Shown here in pieces: positions 1 to 6,458 of a DNA stretch of 9,870 nucleotides. The stretch covers positions 1-9,870 of the forward strand of contig DASTCC010000172.1 in assembly GCA_035711465.1 (NCBI GenBank), given 5' to 3'. Under the pieces are notes generated by a model that was not told the DNA's origin, did not search any database, and was given only the letters and a program-made list of their open reading frames with translations. A program made the translations under genes and the position numbers. How positions within the stretch are numbered: the first letter of the stretch is position 1; each line of letters opens with the position of its first letter. This DNA is from DASTCC01 sp035711465 (GTDB taxonomy: Bacteria; Acidobacteriota; Vicinamibacteria; Vicinamibacterales; SCN-69-37).

Positions 1-504
1 TTCCTTGGCTTCGTCAGCGCCAGCGACGTCCTTGAACGTCACCTTCTTCTGCGTCGAGGACGAGAGCTTCGCGCGGCTCTTGCCGAACGACAGGGCCTTG
101 TTCCCGCCGCTCTGCATCTGCCGCATGATGAAGATCCAGAAGCCGATCATCAGCAGGATCGGCGCCCAGGTGATGAGCATCGACGTCCAGGGACTGACCG
201 TTTCCCGGGAGGCCTGGACGATGACCTTGTTGTTGATGAGCTCCTTGGTGAGCCCCTCGTAGCCGGGCGGCATGTAGGTGCGGAAGCGCTTCTGCGGGAC
301 GTCGGGCGCGGCATTGTAGGTGCCCGTCATCTCGTTGCCGACGAAGCTCACTTCCTGGATCTGGCCGTTCTGGAAGCGCGTCAGGAAGTCCGAAAACGTA
401 ATCGGTTCCGTGGCGCTCTGCATGTTCGTGGCGAAGTGCCAGATCAGCGCGCCGACGGCGACCAGCACCAGCCAGAACAGGAGACTCTTCAGCGTTGAAT
501 TCAT
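1..504 (-). CDS. ftsH: FtsH ATP-dependent zinc metalloprotease, N-terminal part (truncated by window edge)
   Basis: The first 168 residues are present; the gene continues past position 1. FtsH is a membrane-anchored AAA+ protease that forms hexamers and degrades misfolded membrane proteins and some regulators. What can be seen is the family's N-terminal layout: TM segment 1 at about residues 7-24, a periplasmic domain at about 27-105, TM segment 2 at about 108-127, a basic Gln/Gly-rich linker, then VTFKDVAGADEAKE (155-168), the standard entry into the AAA domain. The Walker motifs, SRH and HEXXH zinc site lie outside the window. The ATG at 504-502 overlaps the tilS stop codon as ATGA, and GGAG sits 11 nt upstream inside tilS, so translation is probably coupled to tilS. 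The tilS-ftsH order is known from many bacteria. Confidence 0.96.
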   Translation of the reverse strand, partial: MNSTLKSLLFWLVLVAVGALIWHFATNMQSATEPITFSDFLTRFQNGQIQEVSFVGNEMTGTYNAAPDVPQKRFRTYMPPGYEGLTKELINNKVIVQASRETVSPWTSMLITWAPILLMIGFWIFIMRQMQSGGNKALSFGKSRAKLSSSTQKKVTFKDVAGADEAKE

Positions 505-1907
505 CGGGACTTCAGCTCCAAGATTACCATGCCGGCCTCGGGCCTCGTGACGCGGCACTCCTCGGCCACGGCAACCCCGGCAACCCACAAAATCCGGCCC
601 GTCGCATCACTGACCACGGGCACTCGATCGCGTTCGGACCGGGGCACCCGACGATCAACGAAGACGTCCTGTAACTTCCGACTCCCCGGCGCGCCCAACG
701 GCCTGAAACGGTCACCGGGACGGCGGCTGCGCACCGTCAGCGGCGGCGTCACCGCAGCCGCGTTCAGGCACGCGCGCGCGTCGTTCGCCTGGGGCATCGG
801 CGCCGCGGCCTCGTCTCCACTGACCCGCCGCGCGACGATCGCCCCGCGGTCCCCCGGGATCTCGGCGCGCCCGGGCACCGGGAGCGCCACTTCGAATCCG
901 TCCGTCCCCGCGGCCTCGTCCGCCACATCGAGCCGCTTGGCGGCCCGAAACAGGACGGCGTCCGCTGCTCGTTCGACTGAGATGCCAGGCAGGTCGAGGT
1001 GCCCTCGAGGCTTATCGGCGCGAGCAAGACGCAGCACCGCTTCGACGTGCTCGGCCGACCAGGCCGCCCGGCCATCGCTCACCTGCTCCGCTGCGTCTCG
1101 GACGATGCGTCTGGCCAGTGGCGCGGGCGCACCGCCAAGCGCCGTGGCCTCGAGCGTCAGCGGCTCGCCGGGCTGCCTATTCACTAAGACGGTGCTCGCC
1201 GCCAGTTGGATCGCCAACTCCGACAGGAAAGTTTCATCGTCGGCCGCGAGCGCGGCGCAGCGCGCCAGGGCGCGCACGGCGCCGGGCGCGTGCCGCTCGA
1301 GCACGGGCAACACCTCGTGCCGGATGCGGTTGCGGGCGATCGCGACGTCGGCGTTGCTCCCGTCCTCGACGAACGGCTGGCCGATCGCCTCGAGCCAGAC
1401 GCGCAAATCGGCGCGCCGGCATTCGAGCAGGGGCCGGACGACGGCGCCGCGGCGGACCCGCACCCCACCAAGCCCGCGCGATCCGGCGCCGCGCAGGAGC
1501 CGCAGCAGCACGGTCTCGGCCTGGTCGTCGAGGGTATGGCCGGTGGCGACGAGGGTCGCGCCGAGACGACGCCGCGCGTCCTCGAAGCAGCCGTAGCGCA
1601 AGTCGCGCGCGGTGGCTTCTACCGATCGCCGCGCCGCGCGCGCGGCCGTTGTTACGTCGACGCGGCAGACCTCGATCGGCAGCGCCAGCGACGCCGCCAG
1701 CTCGCGCACGAACGCCTCGTCCTCCGCTGCTGCCGCGCGCAGCCCGTGATTGACGTGAACCACGCCCGCGACTGACCACGATCGATCGCGCGCCGCGTCC
1801 ACCAGGAGCCGCAGGAGCGCCACCGAGTCCGATCCTCCGGACACGGCGACCGCTACCCGGTCGCTGACGCCGATCAGGTCCAACCTCAGTTGAGGCAAGG
1901 TGGCCAT
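501..1907 (-). CDS. tilS: tRNA(Ile)-lysidine synthase TilS
   Basis: TilS ligates lysine to C34 of tRNA-Ile(CAU) using ATP, which changes its decoding from AUG to AUA and its charging from Met to Ile. The protein is 468 residues, the usual size of the long form. The PP-loop ATP site SGGSDS is at residues 23-28. It is followed by GHTLDDQAET, which carries the family's HTxDDxxET signature, and then by an EDGSN...RNRIR segment. The C-terminal TilS_C domain is recognisable from RRPGDRFRPLG and KLQDVFVDRRVPRSERD. I chose the ATG at 1907. An in-frame TTG at 1922 would add five residues but lies inside a strong hairpin. No SD is visible before either start. The gene follows the tRNA by 54 nt and overlaps ftsH by ATGA, so it probably belongs to a tRNA-tilS-ftsH transcript. 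Confidence 0.96.
   Translation of the reverse strand: MATLPQLRLDLIGVSDRVAVAVSGGSDSVALLRLLVDAARDRSWSVAGVVHVNHGLRAAAAEDEAFVRELAASLALPIEVCRVDVTTAARAARRSVEATARDLRYGCFEDARRRLGATLVATGHTLDDQAETVLLRLLRGAGSRGLGGVRVRRGAVVRPLLECRRADLRVWLEAIGQPFVEDGSNADVAIARNRIRHEVLPVLERHAPGAVRALARCAALAADDETFLSELAIQLAASTVLVNRQPGEPLTLEATALGGAPAPLARRIVRDAAEQVSDGRAAWSAEHVEAVLRLARADKPRGHLDLPGISVERAADAVLFRAAKRLDVADEAAGTDGFEVALPVPGRAEIPGDRGAIVARRVSGDEAAAPMPQANDARACLNAAAVTPPLTVRSRRPGDRFRPLGAPGSRKLQDVFVDRRVPRSERDRVPVVSDATGRILWVAGVAVAEECRVTRPEAGMVILELKSR
516..519 (-). promoter_or_regulatory. Shine-Dalgarno site of ftsH
   Basis: GGAG on the minus strand, 11 nt before the ftsH ATG and inside the last codons of tilS. It supports the chosen ftsH start and the coupling of the two genes. 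It is one of only two recognisable SD sites in the window. Confidence 0.5.
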
Positions 1908-1913
1908 GAAGCA

Positions 1914-1954
1914 ATGGGGCAACGGCCGGAAGCGTGCGTGGCCATTGCCCCCAT
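1914..1954 (-). repeat. Strong hairpin between the tRNA and tilS
   Basis: Arms 1916-1927 and 1940-1951 form 12 consecutive pairs around a 12-nt loop (1928-1939). One pair, 1923/1944, is G-U in minus-strand RNA but a C-A mismatch in plus-strand RNA, which favours a structure in the leftward transcript. Two further pairs (1914-1915 with 1953-1954) form after a bulged base at 1952. The hairpin ends 6-8 nt before the tilS ATG, where an SD would normally lie. There is no T-run after it, so it is not a classic intrinsic terminator. Possible roles are a 3' processing or stability signal for the tRNA, a partial terminator, or control of tilS translation. Confidence 0.6.
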
Positions 1955-1961
1955 GTCGATA

Positions 1962-2038
1962 TGGTGCCGGTGCAGGGACTTGAACCCCGGACTCCGCGGA
2001 TATGAGCCGCGTGCTCTAACCAGCTGAGCTACACCGGC
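1962..2038 (-). tRNA. tRNA with anticodon CAT (elongator tRNA-Met or tRNA-Ile2)
   Basis: A complete cloverleaf of 77 nt including an encoded CCA. The acceptor stem is GCCGGTG/CACCGGC (7 perfect pairs), followed by T8 A9, D stem GCTC/GAGC with a 9-nt loop, anticodon stem CGCGG/CCGCG with loop CTCATAT (anticodon at 2004-2002), a 5-nt variable loop, T stem CGGGG/CCCTG with one G-T pair, loop TTCAAGT, discriminator A73 and CCA. It is not the initiator: base pair 1-72 is G-C and the anticodon stem lacks the three consecutive G-C pairs. The remaining choice is elongator Met or Ile2, the substrate of TilS, which is encoded 54 nt downstream. Pairs 4-69 and 5-68 are G-C, which match neither the C-G pairs of E. 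coli tRNA-Ile2 nor the U-A/A-U pairs of its tRNA-Met, so sequence alone does not decide. Confidence 0.95.
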
Positions 2039-2048
2039 GGAACACCGC

Positions 2049-2057
2049 ATCATATCA
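2049..2057 (-). promoter_or_regulatory. Extended -10 promoter of the tRNA gene
   Basis: The minus strand reads TGATATGAT, an extended -10 (TGn) followed by TATGAT, which matches TATAAT in 5 of 6 positions. Its downstream end lies 10 nt before the tRNA 5' end, so transcription would begin about 4 nt upstream of the tRNA. No TTGACA-like -35 is seen at the right distance (GCGGGC there), as is usual for extended -10 promoters. It would also serve tilS and ftsH. Confidence 0.6.
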
Positions 2058-2064
2058 GTACCGT

Positions 2065-2086
2065 CGGGCTTGCCCGCCGAAGCCCG
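2065..2086 (-). repeat. Perfect 7-bp inverted repeat upstream of the tRNA promoter
   Basis: CGGGCTT (2065-2071) and AAGCCCG (2080-2086) flank an 8-nt loop. The repeat covers the place where a -35 box would lie for the tRNA promoter. It could be the end structure of the queA/DHS-like transcript, although no T-run follows, or an operator. The sequence does not separate these. Confidence 0.4.
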
Positions 2087-2095
2087 GGCGCTCGC

Positions 2096-2182
2096 CAGGT
2101 CCGACCGTTGCGGGCTGGTGGGGACTCTACGAGTAGCCGTCAGGTCCGGCGGTAGCGCTCCTGCCCGCACCCGTCGGACCTG
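2096..2182 (-). repeat. Three related repeat arms able to form competing hairpins at the end of the DHS-like gene
   Basis: The segment 2096-2118 and the reverse complement of 2160-2182 agree at 20 of 23 positions, both starting CAGGTCCGAC. A third copy of the core (CAGGTCCG at 2141-2148) lies between them and also pairs with the right-hand arm: 9 perfect pairs, 2140-2148 with 2175-2183, then one mismatch in minus-strand RNA and three more pairs. In the leftward transcript the arm near 2182 thus has two possible partners. The repeats cover the last 19 codons of the DHS-like gene and its 3' flank. A non-canonical terminator or mRNA-end structure is the plainest reading. Confidence 0.5.
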
Positions 2183-3152
2183 AAGCACCTGTCGGCACCG
2201 ACTCACCGATCTTCAGAGCCGCCGCCAGGAGCGGCAGGAGGATCTCGTGATGCCCGGTGATCGAGTACCCCTTGCCGACGCCGGAGACCGGACGGCGGAC
2301 GACGTTCGTCTCGGGGCGGTACATGCGGACGAAATCGAGGTTCGCGGTGGTGAGACCGTCGAGCGAGCGGCCCTGGTTGCGCGCGAGCGAGACCGCCTTG
2401 AGGAAGACCTCGGGCAGGAGCACCGCGGAGCCGACGTTGAGGTAGACGCCCTGTTCGAGGCCGGCAACGAACGAGACGAAGTGACGGAAGTCGCGGAGGC
2501 TGCCGGCGCCGATCGCGTCGCCCGACGCCGACGGATGCATGTGGATGATGTCGGTGCCCACGGCCACGTGCACGGTGACCGGAATCCCGAGGCGGCCGGC
2601 CGCGCAGAGCAGCGACAGGTGCGCGAACGACGGGCGGCGCGAGACGAGATGATCGATCACCGCCCGTCCGAGCCCGGCGCCTCGCCCGACGCCGTCCGCG
2701 ATCGCCGCGTTCAACTCGCGGCCGGTCTCATCGGCCATGCCGAACTGGCCGGGGCCGAGCACGGCGTCGACATCTTCGGACGTCGCGCCGGAGAGCGCGA
2801 CTTCGAAGTCGTGGATGACGCCGGCGCCGTTGAGCGCGATCGCCGAGACGAAGCTGCGCTCCATGAGATCGATGACGATCGGCGAGAGTCCGGTCTTGAT
2901 GACGTGCGCGCCGAGACCCCACAGCACGCCGCGATCGGCGGCGCGAGCGCGCGCGATTGCGGCGGCGACCTCGCGCAGATCGCGCGCCGCCAGCATGTCG
3001 GGCAGCGACGCGAGCCAGCCAGCCAGGCCGGTGGCGGGATCCCAGACGCGCGCGAACTCTTCGTGGCGGGCCTTGCTCGCGCGCGACGACAGTGGATAGG
3101 TCCGAACGCCGGAGAGATCGAACTCGCCGTACTCGAACTTCACGGCGGTCAT
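2127..3152 (-). CDS. Deoxyhypusine-synthase-like protein (putative, function unknown)
   Basis: 341 residues, soluble, with no signal peptide or membrane segment. By eye it resembles the deoxyhypusine/homospermidine synthase fold, an NAD-binding Rossmann-like family. GLGAHVIKTGLSPIVIDLM (79-97) and SAIALNGAGVIHDFEVAL (103-120) occupy the place of the family's N-terminal TxNLxxSG and TTAGGxEED segments. GIPVTVHVAVGTDIIHMHP (189-207) and GVYLNVGSAVLLPEVFL (235-251) resemble the central strands, and HHEILLPLLAAAL (301-313) the C-terminal strand-helix. I cannot find the catalytic-lysine WGK motif; the nearest lysine is Lys294 in GVGKG. Bacteria have no eIF5A, so true deoxyhypusine synthesis is unlikely; a polyamine or other NAD-dependent reaction is possible. 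The last 25 residues are Gly/Ser/Thr-rich and probably disordered. The ATG overlaps the queA stop as ATGA, giving probable translational coupling. The frame stays open far upstream, but that part is only the shadow of queA. Confidence 0.8.
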   Translation of the reverse strand: MTAVKFEYGEFDLSGVRTYPLSSRASKARHEEFARVWDPATGLAGWLASLPDMLAARDLREVAAAIARARAADRGVLWGLGAHVIKTGLSPIVIDLMERSFVSAIALNGAGVIHDFEVALSGATSEDVDAVLGPGQFGMADETGRELNAAIADGVGRGAGLGRAVIDHLVSRRPSFAHLSLLCAAGRLGIPVTVHVAVGTDIIHMHPSASGDAIGAGSLRDFRHFVSFVAGLEQGVYLNVGSAVLLPEVFLKAVSLARNQGRSLDGLTTANLDFVRMYRPETNVVRRPVSGVGKGYSITGHHEILLPLLAAALKIGESVPTGASGPTGAGRSATAGPDGYS

Positions 3153-4198
3153 AGTATCAGCATGGCATCGCCGTAGCTGTAGAAGCGAAAGCCATCGGCA
3201 ATCGCGGCGCGATAGGCCTCGAGGACGAGCTCGCGTCCGGCGAACGCCGCGACCAGCATCAGCAGCGACGACCGCGGCAGGTGGAAGTTGGTGACGAGCG
3301 CGCTGACGACGCGGAAGCGGTGGCCGGGGTAGATGAAGAGATCGGTCACGCCGGCGCCCGGATGGATCAACCCGCCTGCCCCCGCGCTCTCCAGCGCCCG
3401 CGTCGTCGTCGTGCCGACCGCGACGATCCGCGCCTCGCGCGCGAGTGCGGCGTCGATCGTCCGCGCCGCGGCGACGCCGATGTCGTAGTGTTCGGGCTCG
3501 ACGCGATGCGCTTCGACGTCGTCGACGCGCACCGGCTGAAACGTGCCGTAGCCGACGTGATGGGTGATCGCGGCGCGTTCGATGCCGGCTCGATCGAATG
3601 CGGCCATCGTCGCCTCGTCGAAGTGCAGACCGGCGGTTGGCGCCGCGACCGACCCGCGGGCGCGGGCGAAGATGGTCTGATAACGGTCGCGATCGTCGGC
3701 GGTGTCGGGGCGGGCGATGTACGGCGGCAGCGGCACGTGGCCGATCGCGTCGACCGCGCGATCGAGGTCGGCGGCGCCCGACTGCGCCAGCCGCACGCGC
3801 CGGCGGCCGAAGAATCGCTGCTCGAGAATCTCGCCGGTGATGACGACGCCGGGCGCCCGCGCCGGATCTTCGAAGATCATCCGCGCGCCGGGCTTGAGCT
3901 TCTGGCCGGGATGCACGAGCGCGTGCCACTCGTCGCCCCCGGCCCTCTCGAGCAGCAGACATTCCACCGCGCCGCCACTGGGATCGCGCCGCCCGAGAAG
4001 CCGCGCCGGAAACACCTGAGTGTCGTTGACGACGATCACATCGCCGCGGGCGAAGAAGCCGGGCACATCCGCCCAGACGATCTCGCGAAACGACCGCGAT
4101 CCGCGATCGACCATCAACACGCGCGATTGCCCTCGCGGCCGGGGCTCCTGGGCGATCAGTTCAGCGGGCAGATCGAAATCGAAGTCGGAGACGCGCAT
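3149..4198 (-). CDS. queA: S-adenosylmethionine:tRNA ribosyltransferase-isomerase QueA
   Basis: QueA transfers and isomerises the ribose of S-adenosylmethionine onto 7-aminomethyl-7-deazaguanine at position 34 of GUN-anticodon tRNAs, giving epoxyqueuosine in the queuosine pathway. The protein is 349 residues, full length for the family. Conserved blocks in order are MRVSDFDFDLPAELIAQ, NDTQVFPARLLGR, WHALVHPGQKLKPG, GHVPLPPYI, SVAAPTAGLHF, THHVGYGTFQPVR with VEAHRVEPEHY, VAVGTTTTRALES, TDLFIYPGHRF, TNFHLPRSSLLMLVAAFAG, and the terminal YSYGDAMLIL. I chose the ATG at 4198 because homology begins there and GAAGGG lies 11 nt upstream; an ATG at 4222 would add eight residues without homology. The usual neighbours tgt and yajC are not here; instead the DHS-like gene follows with an ATGA overlap. 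Confidence 0.97.
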   Translation of the reverse strand: MRVSDFDFDLPAELIAQEPRPRGQSRVLMVDRGSRSFREIVWADVPGFFARGDVIVVNDTQVFPARLLGRRDPSGGAVECLLLERAGGDEWHALVHPGQKLKPGARMIFEDPARAPGVVITGEILEQRFFGRRRVRLAQSGAADLDRAVDAIGHVPLPPYIARPDTADDRDRYQTIFARARGSVAAPTAGLHFDEATMAAFDRAGIERAAITHHVGYGTFQPVRVDDVEAHRVEPEHYDIGVAAARTIDAALAREARIVAVGTTTTRALESAGAGGLIHPGAGVTDLFIYPGHRFRVVSALVTNFHLPRSSLLMLVAAFAGRELVLEAYRAAIADGFRFYSYGDAMLIL

Positions 4199-4209
4199 GC
4201 ACGAGCGAA

Positions 4210-4215
4210 CCCTTC
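4210..4215 (-). promoter_or_regulatory. Shine-Dalgarno site of queA
   Basis: GAAGGG on the minus strand, 11 nt before the ATG at 4198. It lies between the two candidate starts (4222 and 4198) and so supports the downstream one. Confidence 0.45.
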
Positions 4216-4235
4216 GGCTCATCGTACTCCGAGCT

Positions 4236-4267
4236 TCGCGGCCTCGAGCCCCGGGCCGCGAGCCCCG
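4236..4267 (-). repeat. Inverted and direct repeats in the queA leader
   Basis: TCGCGGCC (4236-4243) and GGCCGCGA (4254-4261) are perfect 8-bp arms around a 10-nt loop. Overlapping this, CGAGCCCCG occurs at 4245-4253 and again at 4259-4267, a 14-bp period. An outer pairing of GGCTC (4216-4220) with GAGCC (4267-4271) is also possible. In queA mRNA this would be a GC-rich hairpin about 20 nt ahead of the SD site. I see no match to a known riboswitch. Confidence 0.45.
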
Positions 4268-4277
4268 AGCCAACACC

Positions 4278-4285
4278 ATTATTAA
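4278..4285. promoter_or_regulatory. AT-rich patch, possible divergent -10 region of queA and glgX
   Basis: This is the only AT-rich patch in the 93-bp queA/glgX spacer. On the plus strand TATTAA (4280-4285) would place a transcription start at about 4292, the first glgX start codon. On the minus strand AATAAT (4278-4283) would give queA a leader of about 70 nt. No good -35 box is visible on either strand, so both assignments are weak. Confidence 0.35.
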
Positions 4286-4297
4286 GATGTAGTGGCC

Positions 4298-6451
4298 ATG
4301 ACCACAGCGCCCGGCCGTCCGGCGCCCCTCGGCGCGCACTGGGACGGCGCCGGCGTCAACTTCGCGATCGCGGCGCCATCGGCCACGCGCGTGGACCTCT
4401 GTCTATTCGAGGCGCCCGAGGCGGAGCGCGCACGCGACACCGTCGAGGTCGCGGCGCGGGCGGGCGATGTGTGGCACGTCTACCTTCCAGGCGTGGCGCC
4501 CGGGCAGCTGTACGGCTATCGCGTGCATGGCCCGCGGAATCCGGACGACGGTCAGCGATTCGACGCGTCGAAAATCCTGCTCGATCCCTACGCAGCCGCG
4601 ATCGGCCGGCCGTTTCGATGGCACCCGTCGCTGTTCTCGCGCGACGGCGACGGCGATCGTCTCGCGCCGATCGACTCCGCGCCCTTTGCGCCCCTCGCGG
4701 CGGTAATCGATCCGGCGTTCGACTGGGGCGGCGACCGGCCGCCGCGGACGCCGTGGCACGAGACGACGATCTACGAGCTGCACGTCAAAGGCTTCACCGC
4801 GCTCCACGCCGGCGTGGATCCGGCGCTGCGCGGCACCTACCTCGGGCTCGCCTCCGATGCGGCCATCGCGCACCTGCTCGCGCTCGGCGTCACCGCGGTC
4901 GAGTTGCTGCCCGTCCACGCCCACGCAGACGAAGAATCGCTCGTCGGGCGCGGTCTCACCAATTACTGGGGCTACAACACGCTCGCCTGCTTCGCGCCCT
5001 CCGCCCGGCTCGCCGCGGCGCGGCGCCCCGGCGACGTCGTCCGCGAATTCAAGACGATGGTGAAGCGCCTGCACGCTGCCGGCCTCGAAGTGATCCTCGA
5101 CGTGGTCTACAACCACACGGCGGAAGGGGATCACACCGGGCCGACGGTCTCGTGGCGCGGCATCGACAACGCGTCGTACTACCGGCTGCAGCCGGATCGT
5201 CGCGCCCGCTACCAGGACTTCACCGGCTGCGGCAACACCGTGAACAGCACCGCGGCGATCGCGAGACAGATGATTCTCGACAGCCTGCGCTACTGGGTGA
5301 TCGAGATGCACGTCGACGGCTTCCGCTTCGATCTCGCATCGGCGCTGGCCCGCGGCCGCGACGCGTTCGATCGCGCGTCGCCGTTCTTCGCAGCGATCGC
5401 GGACGATCCGGTGCTGACGGCGGTGAAGCTCATCGCCGAGCCGTGGGATGCCACCGGGAGCGGGTATCAGGTCGGAAACTTCCCGCCGCCCTGGTCGGAG
5501 TGGAACGGCAGGTACCGCGATGCGGTCCGGCGATTCTGGCGCGGCGACCGCGGCATGCTGCCCGAACTGGCGACGCGGATCGCCGGCAGCAGCGATCTCT
5601 ACGCCGACGACCGCCTGCCGAGCGCCAGCATCAACTTCGTGACATCGCATGACGGCTTCACGCTCGCCGATCTCGTCGCCTACGAGCAGAAGCACAACCT
5701 CGCCAACGGCGAGGACAACCGCGACGGCGAGTCCAACAACCTGTCCTGGAACTGCGGCGTCGAGGGCCCGACCGCCGATCGCGCGATCCTCGATCTGCGC
5801 GAGCGGCAGCAGCGCAACTTCATCGCGACGCTGTTCGTGTCGCAGGGCGTGCCGATGCTCTCGGGCGGCGACGAGGTCGGTCGCACGCAGCAGGGCAACA
5901 ACAACGCCTACTGCCACGATTCGCCGCTGTCATGGACGCCTTGGGACGTCGCCGAGAGCGCCCGGCGGCTCCACGCTTTCGTCGCCAGGCTGATCGCCCT
6001 CCGCCGCGCGCATCCCGCGCTCCGCCGGCAGACGTTCCTCAACGGCGAGGCGCCGCTTCGCGACGTGCGCTGGCTGCGTCCGGAAGGCGGCGAGTTCAAT
6101 GGCGATCACTGGGACGACGGCGACCGCCAGACCATCGGCGTGCTCCTCGACGGCACGGCGATCTCGGAGACCGACCGCGGCATGCCGGTCACCGACGACT
6201 CGCTGCTGCTGCTCTTCAACGCAGCGGCCGACGACGTCCCGTTCGCGTTGCCGCTGCTGGCGCCGGGCAGCACGTGGACGCTGGTCGTAGACACCGCGCA
6301 CCCGGAAGTCGAGTCCTACGCGGTTCCGGCAGCCGCGACGCTGACGCTGGTGGCGCGCTCGGTCGCGGTGCTGATTGGCAAACCTGACAAGACGGGGACG
6401 ATCGACTACGGGTTCGACCGGGTCGATGGGTACGATCAGGTTCGAGGCTGA
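4298..6451 (+). CDS. glgX: Glycogen debranching enzyme GlgX (isoamylase-type, GH13)
   Basis: GlgX hydrolyses the alpha-1,6 branches of glycogen left after phosphorylase has trimmed the outer chains. It acts in the cytoplasm. The protein is 717 residues from the ATG at 4298. An in-frame GTG at 4292 would add two residues, and a stop at 4283 rules out anything longer. An N-terminal CBM48 begins at PAPLGAHWDGAGVNFAIAAP. The four GH13 regions are intact: DVVYNH at 268-273, GFRFDLASAL with nucleophile Asp345, LIAEPWD with acid/base Glu381, and FVTSHDGFTL with Asp452. YEQKHNLANGEDNRDGESNN and GGDEVGRTQQGNNNAYC are typical GlgX segments, and the C-terminal beta domain is present. No SD precedes either start. 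It stands alone, divergent from queA and converging on the kinase gene with 7 bp between the stops; no other glycogen or trehalose gene is in view. Confidence 0.96.
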   Translation: MTTAPGRPAPLGAHWDGAGVNFAIAAPSATRVDLCLFEAPEAERARDTVEVAARAGDVWHVYLPGVAPGQLYGYRVHGPRNPDDGQRFDASKILLDPYAAAIGRPFRWHPSLFSRDGDGDRLAPIDSAPFAPLAAVIDPAFDWGGDRPPRTPWHETTIYELHVKGFTALHAGVDPALRGTYLGLASDAAIAHLLALGVTAVELLPVHAHADEESLVGRGLTNYWGYNTLACFAPSARLAAARRPGDVVREFKTMVKRLHAAGLEVILDVVYNHTAEGDHTGPTVSWRGIDNASYYRLQPDRRARYQDFTGCGNTVNSTAAIARQMILDSLRYWVIEMHVDGFRFDLASALARGRDAFDRASPFFAAIADDPVLTAVKLIAEPWDATGSGYQVGNFPPPWSEWNGRYRDAVRRFWRGDRGMLPELATRIAGSSDLYADDRLPSASINFVTSHDGFTLADLVAYEQKHNLANGEDNRDGESNNLSWNCGVEGPTADRAILDLRERQQRNFIATLFVSQGVPMLSGGDEVGRTQQGNNNAYCHDSPLSWTPWDVAESARRLHAFVARLIALRRAHPALRRQTFLNGEAPLRDVRWLRPEGGEFNGDHWDDGDRQTIGVLLDGTAISETDRGMPVTDDSLLLLFNAAADDVPFALPLLAPGSTWTLVVDTAHPEVESYAVPAAATLTLVARSVAVLIGKPDKTGTIDYGFDRVDGYDQVRG

Positions 6452-6458
6452 AATCCGA

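Noticed and set aside
529..1596. Long rightward open frame of 355 codons opposite tilS
   Set aside because: Arg/Ser/Ala-rich shadow translation with no family resemblance; tilS on the other strand has complete motifs.
1886..1954. 22-codon small frame from an ATG at 1954 that overlaps the tilS start
   Set aside because: It could be an upstream regulatory ORF, but it has no SD, lies within the hairpin, and its frame runs back through the tRNA; no positive support.
1962..2038. Reading the CAT tRNA as the initiator tRNA-fMet
   Set aside because: The 1-72 pair is a normal G-C and the anticodon stem lacks the GGG/CCC triplet of initiators.
3153..3962. Upstream extension of the DHS-like reading frame
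   Set aside because: The translation is Arg-rich and lies wholly inside queA in another frame; homology starts at the ATG at 3152, which overlaps the queA stop.
4199..4291. preQ1 riboswitch ahead of queA
   Set aside because: I could not find the compact pseudoknot with an A-rich tail of that class; the leader is GC-rich with other repeats.
4403..5917. 504-codon leftward open frame opposite glgX
   Set aside because: High GC keeps the antisense frame open; its composition (VAG, RRE runs) has no recognisable domain, while glgX has all GH13 motifs.
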